In this document: piece after piece, positions 1 to 11,140 of the stretch | Numbering within the stretch: the first letter of the stretch is position 1 | Layout: every line of letters begins with the position of its first letter | The notes under the pieces: model-generated | What the model was told of the DNA's origin: nothing | Databases searched by the model: none | Seen by the model: the letters and a program-made list of their open reading frames with translations, nothing else | Made by a program: the position numbers and the translations under genes | NCBI RefSeq assembly: GCF_010015585.1 | Contig: NW_022985102.1 | Coordinates: 115,799 to 179,798, forward strand | From: Eremomyces bilateralis CBS 781.70 | Lineage: Eukaryota > Ascomycota > Dothideomycetes > Eremomycetales > Eremomycetaceae | Direction: 5' to 3' | Length of the DNA: 64,000 nucleotides

Positions 1-639
1 GTACGAATAGCAATACACCACAACTCAAAGCATTTTTCTGACTATCCAAGGCAGTGCCCCGCCGAAATGGTGTGCCTCAACCCCCCCGACCAGCACTGTT
101 ACCTTTAAGAGCCAGGACATATCGAACAGTTTCAATTCAAGGAAGGCCACTGCCAAGGACAAAAAATTGTAATATGATAAGGAGACATGTGAGTGTTGAT
201 GTTGGAAGTGTTTACTTAGCCCCTCTCGCGCCCTTCATTCAGGGGTAATCACGTGAGCCTCTCCCTAGCCCCTTTCGATCCCCCTCTTCATCGCCATAAG
301 CCCAAATCACTTTTCACTTGATGGCGCTCAAGCACGATCCCTCGAAGTACAGTGTGGGTTACTGCGGCGTCCTGGCATATGGTCTACGAAATGGAGACAT
401 CGACGTCCACTGCCAAGTCACTCGTTGAATCTCTCCATTCTGAAAGGACGAAATTGAATTCATGGCATGACGCTCTTGACACACCGCCCCAGCCTTCCTG
501 ACAGAAATCAACATGGCACGCGGGAACTCTTGATATCTAGGCCAGGTAAGATCTGGCATAGGGAATCGTGAACTTTCGAAGCTCTGGGGTATGCTTCCTT
601 ACACTTATTTTCGTCCACTATGGGTGCCACATCATCGAG

Positions 640-1128
640 TGATCCAACAACACCGGTAATGCTGCGGCTTCCAGAAGTCTGTTTTCAACGGGCATCCGAA
701 AATCCGCGTCGATCAGTTTATAATTCGAGACGTGCTTATCAAGAAATTAGCACCCATGATCCAAGTCCCTGCCGCCCAAGTGTTCACCGATTTCCAGGAG
801 ATTGCCGTGAAGTTGGGCTTGGGCGAGGACAACCACCAAGCTGAGTTAGAGGGCGGCATCAGAGCCATTGAGGGCAGTTTTAGAAAGCCTATCTCCAATA
901 TGGAGTAAACACGCGCTCCAGATGTCACAGGAAGTGGTACCAAGATCTAATGGTGAACGGCATGATCCGTACGACGAACTCAGCTTTGTCACTGACAATA
1001 TTACTGGAACGGAGCCGTCTTATCCTGTTGATGTTTCCAGCGAGTACAGGCTCCGTCACACCGTTAAATTCAAAGCAATCGGCCAGGCAGCCACTATGGC
1101 AGCCATTCGGTTTGACTCCATCCTAACT
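640..1128 (+). pseudogene. Possible decayed gene fragment next to the Tc1 element
   Basis: A protein-like reading runs from about 668 to 903 (begins KSVFNGHPKIRV, contains LIKKLAPMIQV and GIRAIEGSFRKPISNME) and ends at a TAA. The similarity-like flavour then continues in another frame from about 904 (HALQMSQEVV, DNITGTEPSYPVDVSSEYRL, ending FDSILT) up to the left end of the transposon. The frame change, the stop and the missing start suggest a relic. I do not recognise the family. It could also be two short exons of a real gene. Text after the transposon is even more broken. Confidence 0.3.
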
Positions 1129-2430
1129 TACTAAGCCAAAAGTCTGGGCACAGACCCCATTCTCACCTGAATATCTCTACACCCACCCCTTACTTTGACA
1201 ATCAATAACTTTACCAAAATGAGGTCTTTTGGCACAAAAATAAGTGGTAATCGAGGGCCTAATAAGGAGTTATCGGCCGCTTAAAGAGTTGGAATTGTTC
1301 AGGCTGCTGAAGATGGGAAACCAAAGACTGAAATCGCGCGGAACTTTCGCGTCTCTAGAAGCACGGTGCATGGGACTCTAGAGAGATGGGAAGAACATCA
1401 AACCACCGTATCTTTACCCCGTGAAGGGTGTCCCCATAAGCTATCACGCCCTGACGAACGGCATATCGTTCAAATCGCGCGTCGATTTCCTAAAATGGAG
1501 TATGGAGAGCTCCTCGCAGGTATTTCGTACCTCCGCATTTCTAGGAAGACTATCTACCGAACCCTTAAGAAATATCACCTTACGAAATGGCGAGCGAAGA
1601 AGAGGCCTTACCTGAAGCCCCACCACGCAAAAGTCCGCGTCCGATTTGCCCACGAATTTCTTGAATTCGACTTCTCCCGGACCCACTCCACGGACGAGTG
1701 CTCGTATGAGAAGGGGGCGGGCGGTAAGCAGGTATGGGTATGGCGACTGTACCACGAGGCATATGATCCGCAAATGGTCGAGCCTAAGACCTCTGGCAAG
1801 GCCATTTCACAGATGATATGGGGCTCAATCTCGCGTGATGGGAGGTCAGGCCTGGTGATCATGGACCGCGACGAAACCTCCGCAAGACAGGGCTATTCCG
1901 CGAAATCCTACATCGCTACGTTAGAGGAGGGACTTCTCCCTACGTACGAACCCGGGGATGTTGTTATCCAGGATAACGCAAGGATCCATACGGCTAAAAT
2001 CACCCAAGAATGGCTGGAGACGCACGGCATTTGGGTCATCGATTGGCCGGCCAATTCTCCAGACATCAACCCCATCGAGCACATATGGCATCTGTTGAAA
2101 TCAAAGGTCCTAGAGCTGCACCCCGAATTGAAGATGATGGGCGCCTCGGAGGAGGCACGGGAGGCCATGAATGCGGCGTTAAAGGAGGCGTGGTGGGCGA
2201 TCCCTCAGGAGACGATCCGAGAGCTGATCGACTCAATTCCGCGACGTCTACGGGCGGTAATCAAGGCAAAAGGGTGGCATACGAAATATTAGATATTTCC
2301 CAATTAAGAAATCAAAAAAGTAGACTGAATTTGCATTTGTATGTGTTTTGCAGCGTATCTCAAGATACGGTGTATAGCGATTAGATTTGGTGATTTTCGG
2401 GGGTGTGTGCAGACATTTGTCTACTTAGTG
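1129..2430 (+). mobile_element. Tc1/mariner-type DNA transposon
   Basis: A transposase frame is flanked by imperfect terminal inverted repeats. The left end near 1129-1168 reads CTAAG...GTCTG..CACAGACCCC. The right end near 2397-2430 reads, on the opposite strand, CACTAAG...GTCTGCACACACCCC. Both ends lie next to TA dinucleotides, as expected for TA-target Tc1/mariner insertion, but the exact outer edge on the left is unclear because the match frays there. The element is about 1.3 kb, normal for a one-gene Tc1-like transposon. Only one copy is seen in the window. Confidence 0.8.
1219..2292 (+). pseudogene. Tc1-like DD34E transposase, interrupted by one nonsense codon
   Basis: Reading from ATG 1219 gives a 357-codon frame that is intact except for TAA at 1282-1284 (codon 22), just before an N-terminal helix-turn-helix (KTEIARNFRVSRSTVHGTL). 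The catalytic DDE_3 core is complete: D in TDECSYE, D in VIQDNARIHTAK, and E in SPDINPIEHIW, with 34 residues between the second D and the E, the Tc1 signature. The stop is explained by a single CAA to TAA change, which is the CpA to TpA direction of repeat-induced point mutation. Without read-through, the next ATG downstream lies well past the first helix-turn-helix, so the copy is probably inactive for self-mobilisation. A GTG-initiated product from 1366 is less likely in a fungus. Confidence 0.85.
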
Positions 2431-4144
2431 TAGCTCTTGGTGGAGGCCCGTCCATGGCGCACAATATTCCTGAGCGTACGAGTCACTCTCAAGTGTAGCC
2501 GACGAGATCGGCCAGAAATCCAATCCACAAATGGTACTGTCGTGATGAATGTCCTCAAAGCCGTCAGTTAACTTTCCATTTTCGTCGTTGGCCGTATGTC
2601 GGAGTTTTTCAATGGTATTCTCAACCAGCCATTATCTTGTCAGGTTCAAATCAAGCTGAACAATGACACGAACAGTGACACGTTCAACGGGAAGATTGAT
2701 GGCATTTCTCGGTATTTCGAGCCAACCATGTCGAATCACTGCAGAGGATATTGGTCACATGGTGTCCAAGGACTTGCTGTTCGGATCAGCAGGAACCAAA
2801 AGCTTTTCGACAGGAACTGGTCTCTACCCGATCGATATTTGAACCGTCATGTCTAGACGGCTCCTCCAAATTTGTCGGAGAAATTGTCGATATATGTGTT
2901 GAGTTGGAGTATTTCATCAAGGAAATCTACAATGCCAAACACGGCAAATGGGACACTACGAAGCTAATGAGGTTCCGCTAGGTATGCCTACCATTTACGC
3001 ACGGAGCAGCTTGTTCGACGCGCCCGATTCGGCATCTCAACGACGACTTCGTTCCAATACCTCTCCCATCAGTGACGTCTTCCATCAGTGGTTCCTAAGC
3101 CATTCAGTGGAGTCCACTATACAGAACGTCGGGTAAGACTTTGGCCATTCGCACGATCAGGGTACACTCCCTGCGCTCGTGGGTGGGGGCAAGAAGTGTT
3201 GCTCGATGTCTAGGCATTGCGCAATTGTCATAAGAGCATGGACTTGACGGGGTCGGACGAGCCACGAATGCATTCTGAGCAGTGGAGAGCAACCTGTTGC
3301 AGTCATGCTCTCCGAGAAAATGATGTCACACAGCCACCTCCTCAGCTCGCATAATAGAATCAGGTAAGGCTTCTCTCGATCTACGTTTAATTGAAACGAT
3401 AGACCGCAGTCTAGAACATTCATTGCCTTCAATGTGGCTGAGGACGCGTCACGATAGCCTTGCGGCTAAATTTGGGCAACCGAGGAGTCAGTGATGAGCA
3501 GGGAAAGTCAACAGGACAGCACGCTTGCAAATGCGGCTATGCACGCCAGGTAACATCATCCTGAACCGAATAGGCAGTGTACTTATCGCAATATAGGGAC
3601 ATTCATTATGGTGTGGTTCGTTTGATACGCTATTCGTTGCACCCCCCCGTCGATTGCGGCAATGGTCTTGGCAGCTCGCTCGCTTCTATTAATTCACACT
3701 GGAGGGTACTGAGTAGCTGCCATTGGGTTTTCTTCATCGTTTGCAGTCGTGAGAAAACGGATAGAAGGTGGCCAACCCGTCAGGGCATCGAAATAAAGTT
3801 TGACTTGCATCATATGCAATGCGAGAGGGTGGCGCGGAGTGGCTTATGGACGTCGACCCAAGCTGGTGGAAGGCATTACGGTAAATGCTTAAGACTTGCC
3901 TAAACAGAGTTACTTTTTTCATGCGACCACTGCGTCCCGATTGCTCTATACTTCCTTTGCGTACCATAATGACGTAGAAAACCGTTGAAGGTCTTTATCA
4001 GGGCGTGAATTTTGTCCATATAAGTCGATTTCATCATACCCAGGCGTGATGGAATATTCTATCTATCCATTCAATCTCTGCTATTGTCCTGTCACATCTA
4101 TTGAATTGTGCCCGTTATTCATTTCGCCATATTAATTTCTCACA
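2431..4144. other. Intergenic, no supported gene; possible coding relics
   Basis: Short protein-like stretches occur at about 2596-2981 (for example ISRYFEPTMSNHC and VGEIVDICVELEYFIKEIY), but they change frame and contain stops. They may belong to the same decayed region as the sequence left of the transposon. Nothing else between here and the RING gene could be supported. Confidence 0.4.
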
Positions 4145-5055
4145 ATGACTTCCATCGACCTGCTAAGTCTCTTCAAGATACCTACTGGTAGCACACAACG
4201 ATGTATCGGATATGCGAGGAGCACCAGCGACGGCTCCTGTGGAAACCGCGTCAAGAGATATGGAGCAGAACAGATTATCGAGCAGTCCCTGGCCGAGCCT
4301 TTGTCCAAACAAAAGCTTCGCCAGGTGCTGGTATCTGTCGCTAAGGCCTCTCTCTGCGGTCGCTACCATAAAGATCAGGCCATCGGTATTGTATACAGAT
4401 GGGAAGCCCGTATCAGGATGCATTGCCCCGAGCTTATAGAGCACGACATTGATCGGGATACGTCTATTGATGCCGACGATGCTTCTGCTGATACCGTCTA
4501 TCAGTCAATCCCAAACGTAGTAGAACTTACCGTTCCTACCGGAGACCAAATCGATACCGTCACCGATATCCCAGCCGATACCTCTACCCAGCAGACACCT
4601 CTTGTATCACAATGCGGTGCCCACTGCCAGCGCCGCTCAACTGATGAGGATTGCCCTATCTGCACTTCACTCCTGGCAAACGCCCCTCTCTCGTCCTTGA
4701 CATGGTGCAAGGTCCAATGCGGCCACAACCTACACGCCGAGTGCATGGAAGAATGGCTAGGGTCACACAATAACGGTCCAAGCTGCGTCGTCTGGTAAGC
4801 TACTTGCCCTACAATGCACTGTTTTATTCCCGATCTATTCTGTGGTTACAACGCAATTCTAAGTTTGAAATTTATAGTCGTTCACCATGGTTACCACCTT
4901 GTGAACACGAGACTGCAGAGCCACCCTTCTCGATCTGGACTCAAGACGCAAGCGCATCTGGTCTCGCTCGGTTGTTTGATCCGAAGAATCACGGATTCAA
5001 TATCTGGAACGAGGATTGCCGAATGGAGTTTAGGCTCCTATTTAGCGAGGATTGA
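4145..5055 (+). CDS. RING-finger protein, two exons
   Basis: Exons 4145-4794 and 4878-5055, with an 83-nt intron (GTAAGC...TTATAG), give 275 residues. The uninterrupted frame stops at 4796-4798, in the middle of the RING. Splicing turns the terminal TGG into TGT and restores the last zinc-ligand pair, SCVVCR. The RING then reads C170-x2-C173, C192-G-H194, H197, C200, C214-x2-C217, spanning about residues 170-217. The N-terminal half (about residues 20-100) is alpha-helical-looking without a known domain, and a 60-residue tail follows the RING. RING proteins usually act as E3 ubiquitin ligases; the substrate is unknown. The start is ATG in context CACAATG. Confidence 0.8.
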
Positions 5056-5471
5056 CATCGAAGACAAGAGGCGGAATTGAGATGGAATAGCGTTTTATAA
5101 GAAGGAGAAGAGACTGATGGGTCGAATACTGCTTTCAATGTAGTGGATCCGCTTTATATGCCACTGCTTACAGTTGCGATATTGATCCTAGTCGGGATGA
5201 CTTTTTGATCCGGAGGTGCTTCGGTGTTTTGGGAAAATGGTTGGGCTGAACTTGTAGCGTTCTATTTACCTAAGAAGTGGATGCCTACGGAGTAATAGTA
5301 CCCATTCGGATTGCATGTACACTAGATTCTATCCTCATTTACCTATTGTCCAAATCTATAGCAATGTTTCATAAAATCACTAACCCATTCCTCTCGTTAG
5401 ACCCACAATGATTGAATATCATATTGGACACGCACTCGATCCAGTGAATCTGAATGATTTGGCATGATGAT

Positions 5472-6737
5472 TCATATCAGTTGTTCAGGAGGTCTATGTT
5501 CTTCGACGATGTCCTGCATTCCAGGCCAGACGCTCCCACCGTATCGTTCCGCAGCCATGAAGCACTTCGCGGCCTTCTTCTCATACTCCGCCCACAGTGC
5601 TGCGTTCGCTCCTTCGCGGTATCGATTGCATTCCAGATCGCCCACCCACAGCGCCACCATCCCTCTCAGCTCCCACAGTCCCGGCTGCTGGTCGTACGGA
5701 AAGGTACCCAGCGTCGAGTCCATCCGCATCGCCAGTTCTCGCGCCATCCTCAGTTCCCCCAGCTTGATGGCACGTCTTCTGGCGTCGAAGCCTTCGTCTT
5801 CTTCCGAATACGGTTGGATGGCCTTTTCACTTCTCCGCTGGATTTCGTAGATCCAGAGCGTGAACATCGGTTGGAAGAAGTCGCGAGCGTCGACTCGATC
5901 AGGTTGCTGGACGCGGTAGGGGTATTCGAGAATCAGTATGTCAAGCAGCTCTCGTGCTTTGCGGACTCCGTCTGGAGTGTATAGACCAGGGTTTCCGAGT
6001 CTGTGCCCTTCATGACGAACGTCACTCGTTCCATTGTCATCATCGTCGCTGGGGGTAGTCCGATGGGAATCCCCATCTCTACTACCTTCCGCTCCGCCAT
6101 CCTCTTCAACGTCGGTCCATTCGTCGTCACTGCCACGGGATTGTCGTGTTCGACGAGCGAGGATCTCCGCCGCGACGCCCCAGTAGTTGTTCGCCGTGAT
6201 ATCCGGGTAGTCCGGTCCAATCTTCGTCCGCAACAGCAATCCAAACGCTTTACTTGCACGATCTATATCTCCTTCCAAGAGCGAGTGGTGGAGGATATCA
6301 GACATGACAGCGAATTGATGCCGAGGAGCGAACTGTTCCTTTAAGGTGACACGTCTCGCGTCTCGCTGTGGTCGGATCGCAGGATCGAGGTCCGAGAATC
6401 CGCTCTCGGATTCCCCGATGTCGAGCCTTGGTCGCTTCCTCTCGCGCAGCGGTGCATGAGGAAACGGAGCCCCGGGGAAGGGTTCCCCTCTCTTCCAGTG
6501 AGCAGTTTCCAGCTCTTGAAGTTGAGCCGCAGTAAACTCCGTTCTCGGCGGCGTCTTCTTCCTCTCCTCGACATGGTCGACCTCACTCTCCTCCTCATCC
6601 GACGCCTGGCCGACCTCTCCCTTTCCCTTTTGACTGCGAGGCGATTTTTTCGCAGGGCCTTGGAGACGTCGAGCGCGCTGCTGCTTCGTGTGTTGCGATT
6701 GGCGGAGCGGTAACGCAAACGAATGACGCGATGCCAT
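5472..6737 (-). CDS. rrn11: RNA polymerase I transcription initiation factor Rrn11-like
   Basis: A single-exon protein of 421 residues. The first 120 residues are basic and acidic low-complexity sequence (KKSPRSQKGKG, DEEESEVDHVEERKK). The conserved core follows from about residue 140: RHQFAVMSDILHHSLLEGD, then DRASKAFGLLLRTKIG and NNYWGVAAEIL, resembling the TPR-like helical repeats of fungal Rrn11. Rrn11 is a subunit of the Pol I core factor (with Rrn6 and Rrn7) that binds the rDNA core promoter in the nucleolus. An acidic linker near residues 195-235 precedes a second helical region. The assignment rests on motif recognition by eye; the core is characteristic but the family is divergent. 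Confidence 0.7.
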   Translation of the reverse strand: MASRHSFALPLRQSQHTKQQRARRLQGPAKKSPRSQKGKGEVGQASDEEESEVDHVEERKKTPPRTEFTAAQLQELETAHWKRGEPFPGAPFPHAPLRERKRPRLDIGESESGFSDLDPAIRPQRDARRVTLKEQFAPRHQFAVMSDILHHSLLEGDIDRASKAFGLLLRTKIGPDYPDITANNYWGVAAEILARRTRQSRGSDDEWTDVEEDGGAEGSRDGDSHRTTPSDDDDNGTSDVRHEGHRLGNPGLYTPDGVRKARELLDILILEYPYRVQQPDRVDARDFFQPMFTLWIYEIQRRSEKAIQPYSEEDEGFDARRRAIKLGELRMARELAMRMDSTLGTFPYDQQPGLWELRGMVALWVGDLECNRYREGANAALWAEYEKKAAKCFMAAERYGGSVWPGMQDIVEEHRPPEQLI

Positions 6738-6851
6738 TGTGCATAAAAAGGCGAGAACCGGTGGCTGCTGACTGGTTCCAATAGTGCAGTGACAGCAGCG
6801 TGCAGCGGACGATAAAGTGAAACACCGCCACCGAGATCAGAATGCAGCGGT

Positions 6852-6875
6852 CAGACGGCCAGACGGTCAGACGGT
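6852..6875. repeat. 8-bp tandem repeat, three units, upstream of rrn11
   Basis: CAGACGG(C/T) occurs three times head to tail about 115 bp upstream of the rrn11 start codon, so within its probable promoter or 5' UTR. It could be a simple replication-slippage repeat or a clustered binding site. Confidence 0.7.
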
Positions 6876-7613
6876 CGTGCCTTTTGCATCGGACGCCTTT
6901 TTCGGCAGGCTGAGATGCTTAGGAAATGGGAGTCATCCAGGGAAGTATTTAAATATTATGATACTGGGATGATACTGGGGCAGGCGGTAAAAGACGATTA
7001 TCCCACGACTTCACCGCCTGATATTGAATGAATCAAACGGAGGTTGTCTTAAATAGCGTCTCGACTGGCCCAAGAGTACATTTGCCATGGTACCGCTGGA
7101 AGACCGCTGAGAAGTGATACGGAGGGTTTGGAGATGGAGCATGAGAGGAAGCCGATGGATGAGAAGCCGAGCTGGAGCTGGAAGCAAAAGTGGCTTCGTT
7201 GCAGAAATTTGGCATGAGAATTGATGGATCAAATGAATTCAACTTCTTTCTTGCTCACGCTGTATCTTCACAGCACCTACCAAGTACCTACTAGTATTAA
7301 TATTCGTGCACCTATGAATATTGGTGCATGAGGCGGTGGTCTAGTGGCGTTTCGCCTTCTCCCCAGCCGTCACTTCACCTCAACTCGTCATCTCGACATG
7401 AGCCCTGAATGATTCAGTTACCTATTCCTCAACTCCTCCGACCATCTCCTCATGAATCAACTATCCTATCTCTCCTGCTCCCCATTCTTACCTTTACCTA
7501 GATCCCACTGACCGCTTGTTATCCTCATCGTTTGTTATACCTTCGATCCGGGACCGGTCTCCCATCCGCCAGTCCCCGAGTTTGCCAGGCGCCTCCGCAA
7601 CCCTCCACCCGCG

Positions 7614-9626
7614 ATGGGCTCTGCAGCCTCAAGACAAGACTCTTCGGCGCCTTCGGGCCACGCGCGCCAGTATCGAAGATCCGTATTTCACCAACTGCCG
7701 TCGAGACTCTCGTTTCACCATGCCGCCCCTTCGTCCCAACATACCTTACCCACGTCCTCGACCCCCCGATCCCTATCACGATTGCTCCGGCGTCCTCGAC
7801 GGCCAGCGTCGCCCGCTCGACCGGACATGACGGACATTCGACGACACCACCGCTTTTCACTCGCCGGCACGGCTATCTCATCCGGGATTTCTGGTGCCTG
7901 GAGTCGAGTTGCACCACATAGAACACGCCGAACTAGCCTGAGCAACCGGTCTGCGACGCACGATGCTAGGCCGTCGGAAGAGTACCTCGACATTGAGATG
8001 CCGGACGTGGCATTCGACTTCGACGAGCTTTCAGGAACTATGGACACCGCTTCCCCGACCGTTTCACGGAATAGCTCAGATATGAGTCCGAACCTAGCCA
8101 GTTCGTTGCGGAGAAGGGGGCCGCCAATCGTGCGAGGCGAAGATCAAATCGCGATTCTTTCAAGACTATTGTCTGCAGCCGCGGCAATGACGGCGGAAAC
8201 ACTACTGGGCAGAGATCATAGAACCGTCACGTCCGATCGAGATGCGTCGGCTGCGGGCGAAGAGGGGTCCTTTGATAACTTCCTCCAATCACTTCGGAGT
8301 GGTCAAATCGCGTCCGCTCTCCGACAGAGTGCGAATGAAACGGATGGTGAAAGTGAGGGAAGCAATCCCGAACAACGCCCGCTGAACTTCTTTCGAATGT
8401 TCCGCTTTGGGTCAGCTGGGCGCCAGGGCAACGATAACGCTGAAGGGAGCCCGGAAGGACGAATGATACCCATCATCATCGTTGGGATTCGGTCTATATC
8501 TGGCGGAAATGACGAGCCGAACATAAATCCTTTTTTCGAAGCCCTATCTGCACATCCGCCCGCCCTACAAGCCCCGACCGACGATAGCTTCACCAGTCTA
8601 CGTCGTCAAACGCAGAACGGTCCTCGGGCACACAGTCATCGCCGAACGGCGTCCATGGGTGGCTTTAGGTCAACATCTGGCGCAACCGACTCGGATTCCC
8701 GTGACACCTCATATGAGCGGACCCGTGAAGGCACCCACATCCCCTTATCTCCGATCCCGCCGCCGTCAACTCCAGCAAACGGAGTCCTCCCCGAGCTCAC
8801 ACCCAGGACCTCAATCAACAATCCACCGTCTCAACTCCCGTCGGCACCATCCGCGAGTACCTCGTCCACCAGTGATGATTCTCGAAACTTGTCGGTCAGC
8901 AGCGACCACGGCATTGACGGCGACCGATTGGCGCCTCCCCCCTTCACCCGCCGACGACCCCGCGAACGCCCGCACAGCCAACCCGATTTCGGTCGATTCG
9001 GATCCGGGTCACCCCGGCGCAACGGTGTCATCGCGCCCGACAACCTCGACGAATCGCAATCTTCCCGAAGCTGGATCATCTACGTGTTGGGCGGTAGCTA
9101 TCCCGAGAACCATCCGATTCTGACCACCTCGAGCCTCTTCACCGACTCCCCTTCGTACGAGGACATGCTGCTTCTCACATCGTTGCTCGGCCCCGTCAAG
9201 CCTCCTGTTGCCAGCGCCGAAGACGTTGCCGCTGCTCCCGGCATCTTTCGCATCCAGGAGCGTCTTGGAACCCTGCACGCGATCGCGGTGGAAGGTAGCG
9301 ACATGATCCCAATCAACGCGGGCCAGCGATGCTTGGTGTGTCTGTGTGATTTTGCCATCGACGAGGAGTGCAGGCGACTCGTTGAGTGCAGCCACTTCTT
9401 CCACCGGGAGTGCATCGACCAGGTAAGTGTGATTTACGACTTCACGAACCGAATGAACGAATTAGTTTTGCTGACGATCTCTTCCCAGTGGCTCACGACC
9501 GGTCGGAACTCATGTCCGCTTTGCCGTGGGCGTGGAGTCGAAGAGACATCGCAGGCCGAGGAGGCTGGTCCGTCTCTAACCGGCGGCGGCGATGCGTCTG
9601 CCACAGCGTCGGCTTCTGCTGCTTAA
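7614..9626 (+). CDS. RING-H2 finger protein, probable membrane-anchored E3 ligase
   Basis: Exons 7614-9422 and 9489-9626 give 648 residues. The intron (GTAAGT...CCCAG, 66 nt) is a multiple of three and stop-free. The N-terminus MGSAASRQ fits the N-myristoylation consensus (Gly2, Ser6), which supports this start and suggests membrane attachment. A long Ser/Pro/Arg-rich, probably disordered region fills residues 20-480. A conserved block (WIIYVLGGSYPENHP, then SLLGPVKPPVASAEDV) precedes the C-terminal RING-H2: CLVCLCDF at about 573, then CSHFFHRECIDQWLT and CPLCRGRG. RING-H2 domains recruit E2 enzymes for ubiquitin transfer. Substrates are unknown. Confidence 0.85.
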   Translation: MGSAASRQDSSAPSGHARQYRRSVFHQLPSRLSFHHAAPSSQHTLPTSSTPRSLSRLLRRPRRPASPARPDMTDIRRHHRFSLAGTAISSGISGAWSRVAPHRTRRTSLSNRSATHDARPSEEYLDIEMPDVAFDFDELSGTMDTASPTVSRNSSDMSPNLASSLRRRGPPIVRGEDQIAILSRLLSAAAAMTAETLLGRDHRTVTSDRDASAAGEEGSFDNFLQSLRSGQIASALRQSANETDGESEGSNPEQRPLNFFRMFRFGSAGRQGNDNAEGSPEGRMIPIIIVGIRSISGGNDEPNINPFFEALSAHPPALQAPTDDSFTSLRRQTQNGPRAHSHRRTASMGGFRSTSGATDSDSRDTSYERTREGTHIPLSPIPPPSTPANGVLPELTPRTSINNPPSQLPSAPSASTSSTSDDSRNLSVSSDHGIDGDRLAPPPFTRRRPRERPHSQPDFGRFGSGSPRRNGVIAPDNLDESQSSRSWIIYVLGGSYPENHPILTTSSLFTDSPSYEDMLLLTSLLGPVKPPVASAEDVAAAPGIFRIQERLGTLHAIAVEGSDMIPINAGQRCLVCLCDFAIDEECRRLVECSHFFHRECIDQVSVIYDFTNRMNELVLLTISSQWLTTGRNSCPLCRGRGVEETSQAEEAGPSLTGGGDASATASASAA

Positions 9627-11106
9627 GCGGAGTCTTCGATGCGAAACGAACTGGAGGGATGAACTCTCCCCTTCGCTACGATCCCCTTATATGACTCAAA
9701 AGACCTGATATTTGTTGCGCACCTAAAAGCTCAAATTACGATTTCCTCATGCTCCAGCTCTGGGTTGGCTTTTCACAACAACCTAACTCTCATGTCGAGA
9801 GATTGGAGCGGCTTTATCCCCTAACGGCCAAGACATTGTTTCTGCAAGGCGTCAAACGGTGGAATCTCATGCGCCTTGCACCGATCTCGAATTGAGCAAT
9901 CTTGCTCTCCCTGCCTCCTACTCATTCCTTTGAATTGATTCTCTGTTTAATTGCTCCGTGACGTTGTATTCACCGCGAGTCGTTTAATGAGAGCGAGGAA
10001 CATTGCGCCTCTGAATCTACGGACGACCGTTACGACTCTTATGTTTTGATTCCCCCTCGGCTGCTTCTTGATCATCATGACACTGGTCCGGATCGAGGGG
10101 GAATGGAAGGCTGGCGTCGGTGTTTATTGTATTTGTTGCCATGTCTTTCGATTCAAGACACCTTTCATTGTTCTTATAAGTCTTCTCAAATTGTACCTGC
10201 TTCGCGGCACCTTCGTTGGGGTCATCGTTGGGTGGACTGCCTCACGGAGGGAACACTGTAGCCTCGAGAATCGGATTGGTGCGGACAGCACCCTAACCAG
10301 ACTGGAATCGGAGGGGCGGATATCTGTACTATGGTAGATACATGTACCGAGCCTTAGAGGAGCTCTTCCAAATTCCAATCCTGTCTCTATCTCAAACTCG
10401 ACCTCCACCTTCGCACGTGTTTCATATTGCTTAATCATGTGCTCACGTGGCATGTTCCATGTTCATGCTGTTTGTCTTCGTCGCAGCCCAGCCTGAGCTA
10501 CAGCTGCAGGCGCAAGTAGGAATGGGACGTCTTTCTGCATGCCCTGCATGGCGACCAGCGTGGGGCATACAGACCGGCATCTGGACGACTATCTTTACTA
10601 CCTATTTGTGCAGCCAGGCTATCACGTCTATCTAGCGCAAGTTCTAGAACCAGCAGCGACAGCGCATTGCATTTCTGTGCTGTGATAGACCCAGTATGAT
10701 TGCAAGGCACACCATATCACTCTACATTACATGCTATGGAGTTCCAGGCCTTTGAGGACACGGGGAGACACTTCCGCAATTTGCGGCGGGCTACCACCAC
10801 ACGGTTGAACGGCATACATATTATGGTATTTCTGCATCCAGGACGACTCATGTGCCGCTCTGCCAGCATGAGGCAACGCCCTGCCTGCACGGTAGCCTCG
10901 CCAGAACCGTCCGCTCGGGATTTGCTGTCCAACGTGCCACTAATCCAGCTACCCACGTAGTGGCACTAGTCGTGAAAGTCGGTCTAGCAAGGGTTTCCAC
11001 CCCCAGCTTACGGATCATACCATCATGGATGCGTTGGACTCCTGCGCAAGTGGGCAATGGGCATTGCTGATTGCATGCTAGGAGCCCCTCAGTCTTCCGT
11101 GATCGT

Positions 11107-11140
11107 GGACTCTAGCCCGCGGACTCTAGCCCGCGGACTA
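11107..11140. repeat. 14-bp tandem repeat (GGACTCTAGCCCGC)
   Basis: Two perfect 14-bp units followed by a partial third (GGACTA), within the gene-poor region. Confidence 0.85.

Noticed and set aside
7325-7360. tRNA-like start (GGTGGTCTAGTGGCG)
   Set aside because: No matching acceptor stem, anticodon arm or T-arm follows.
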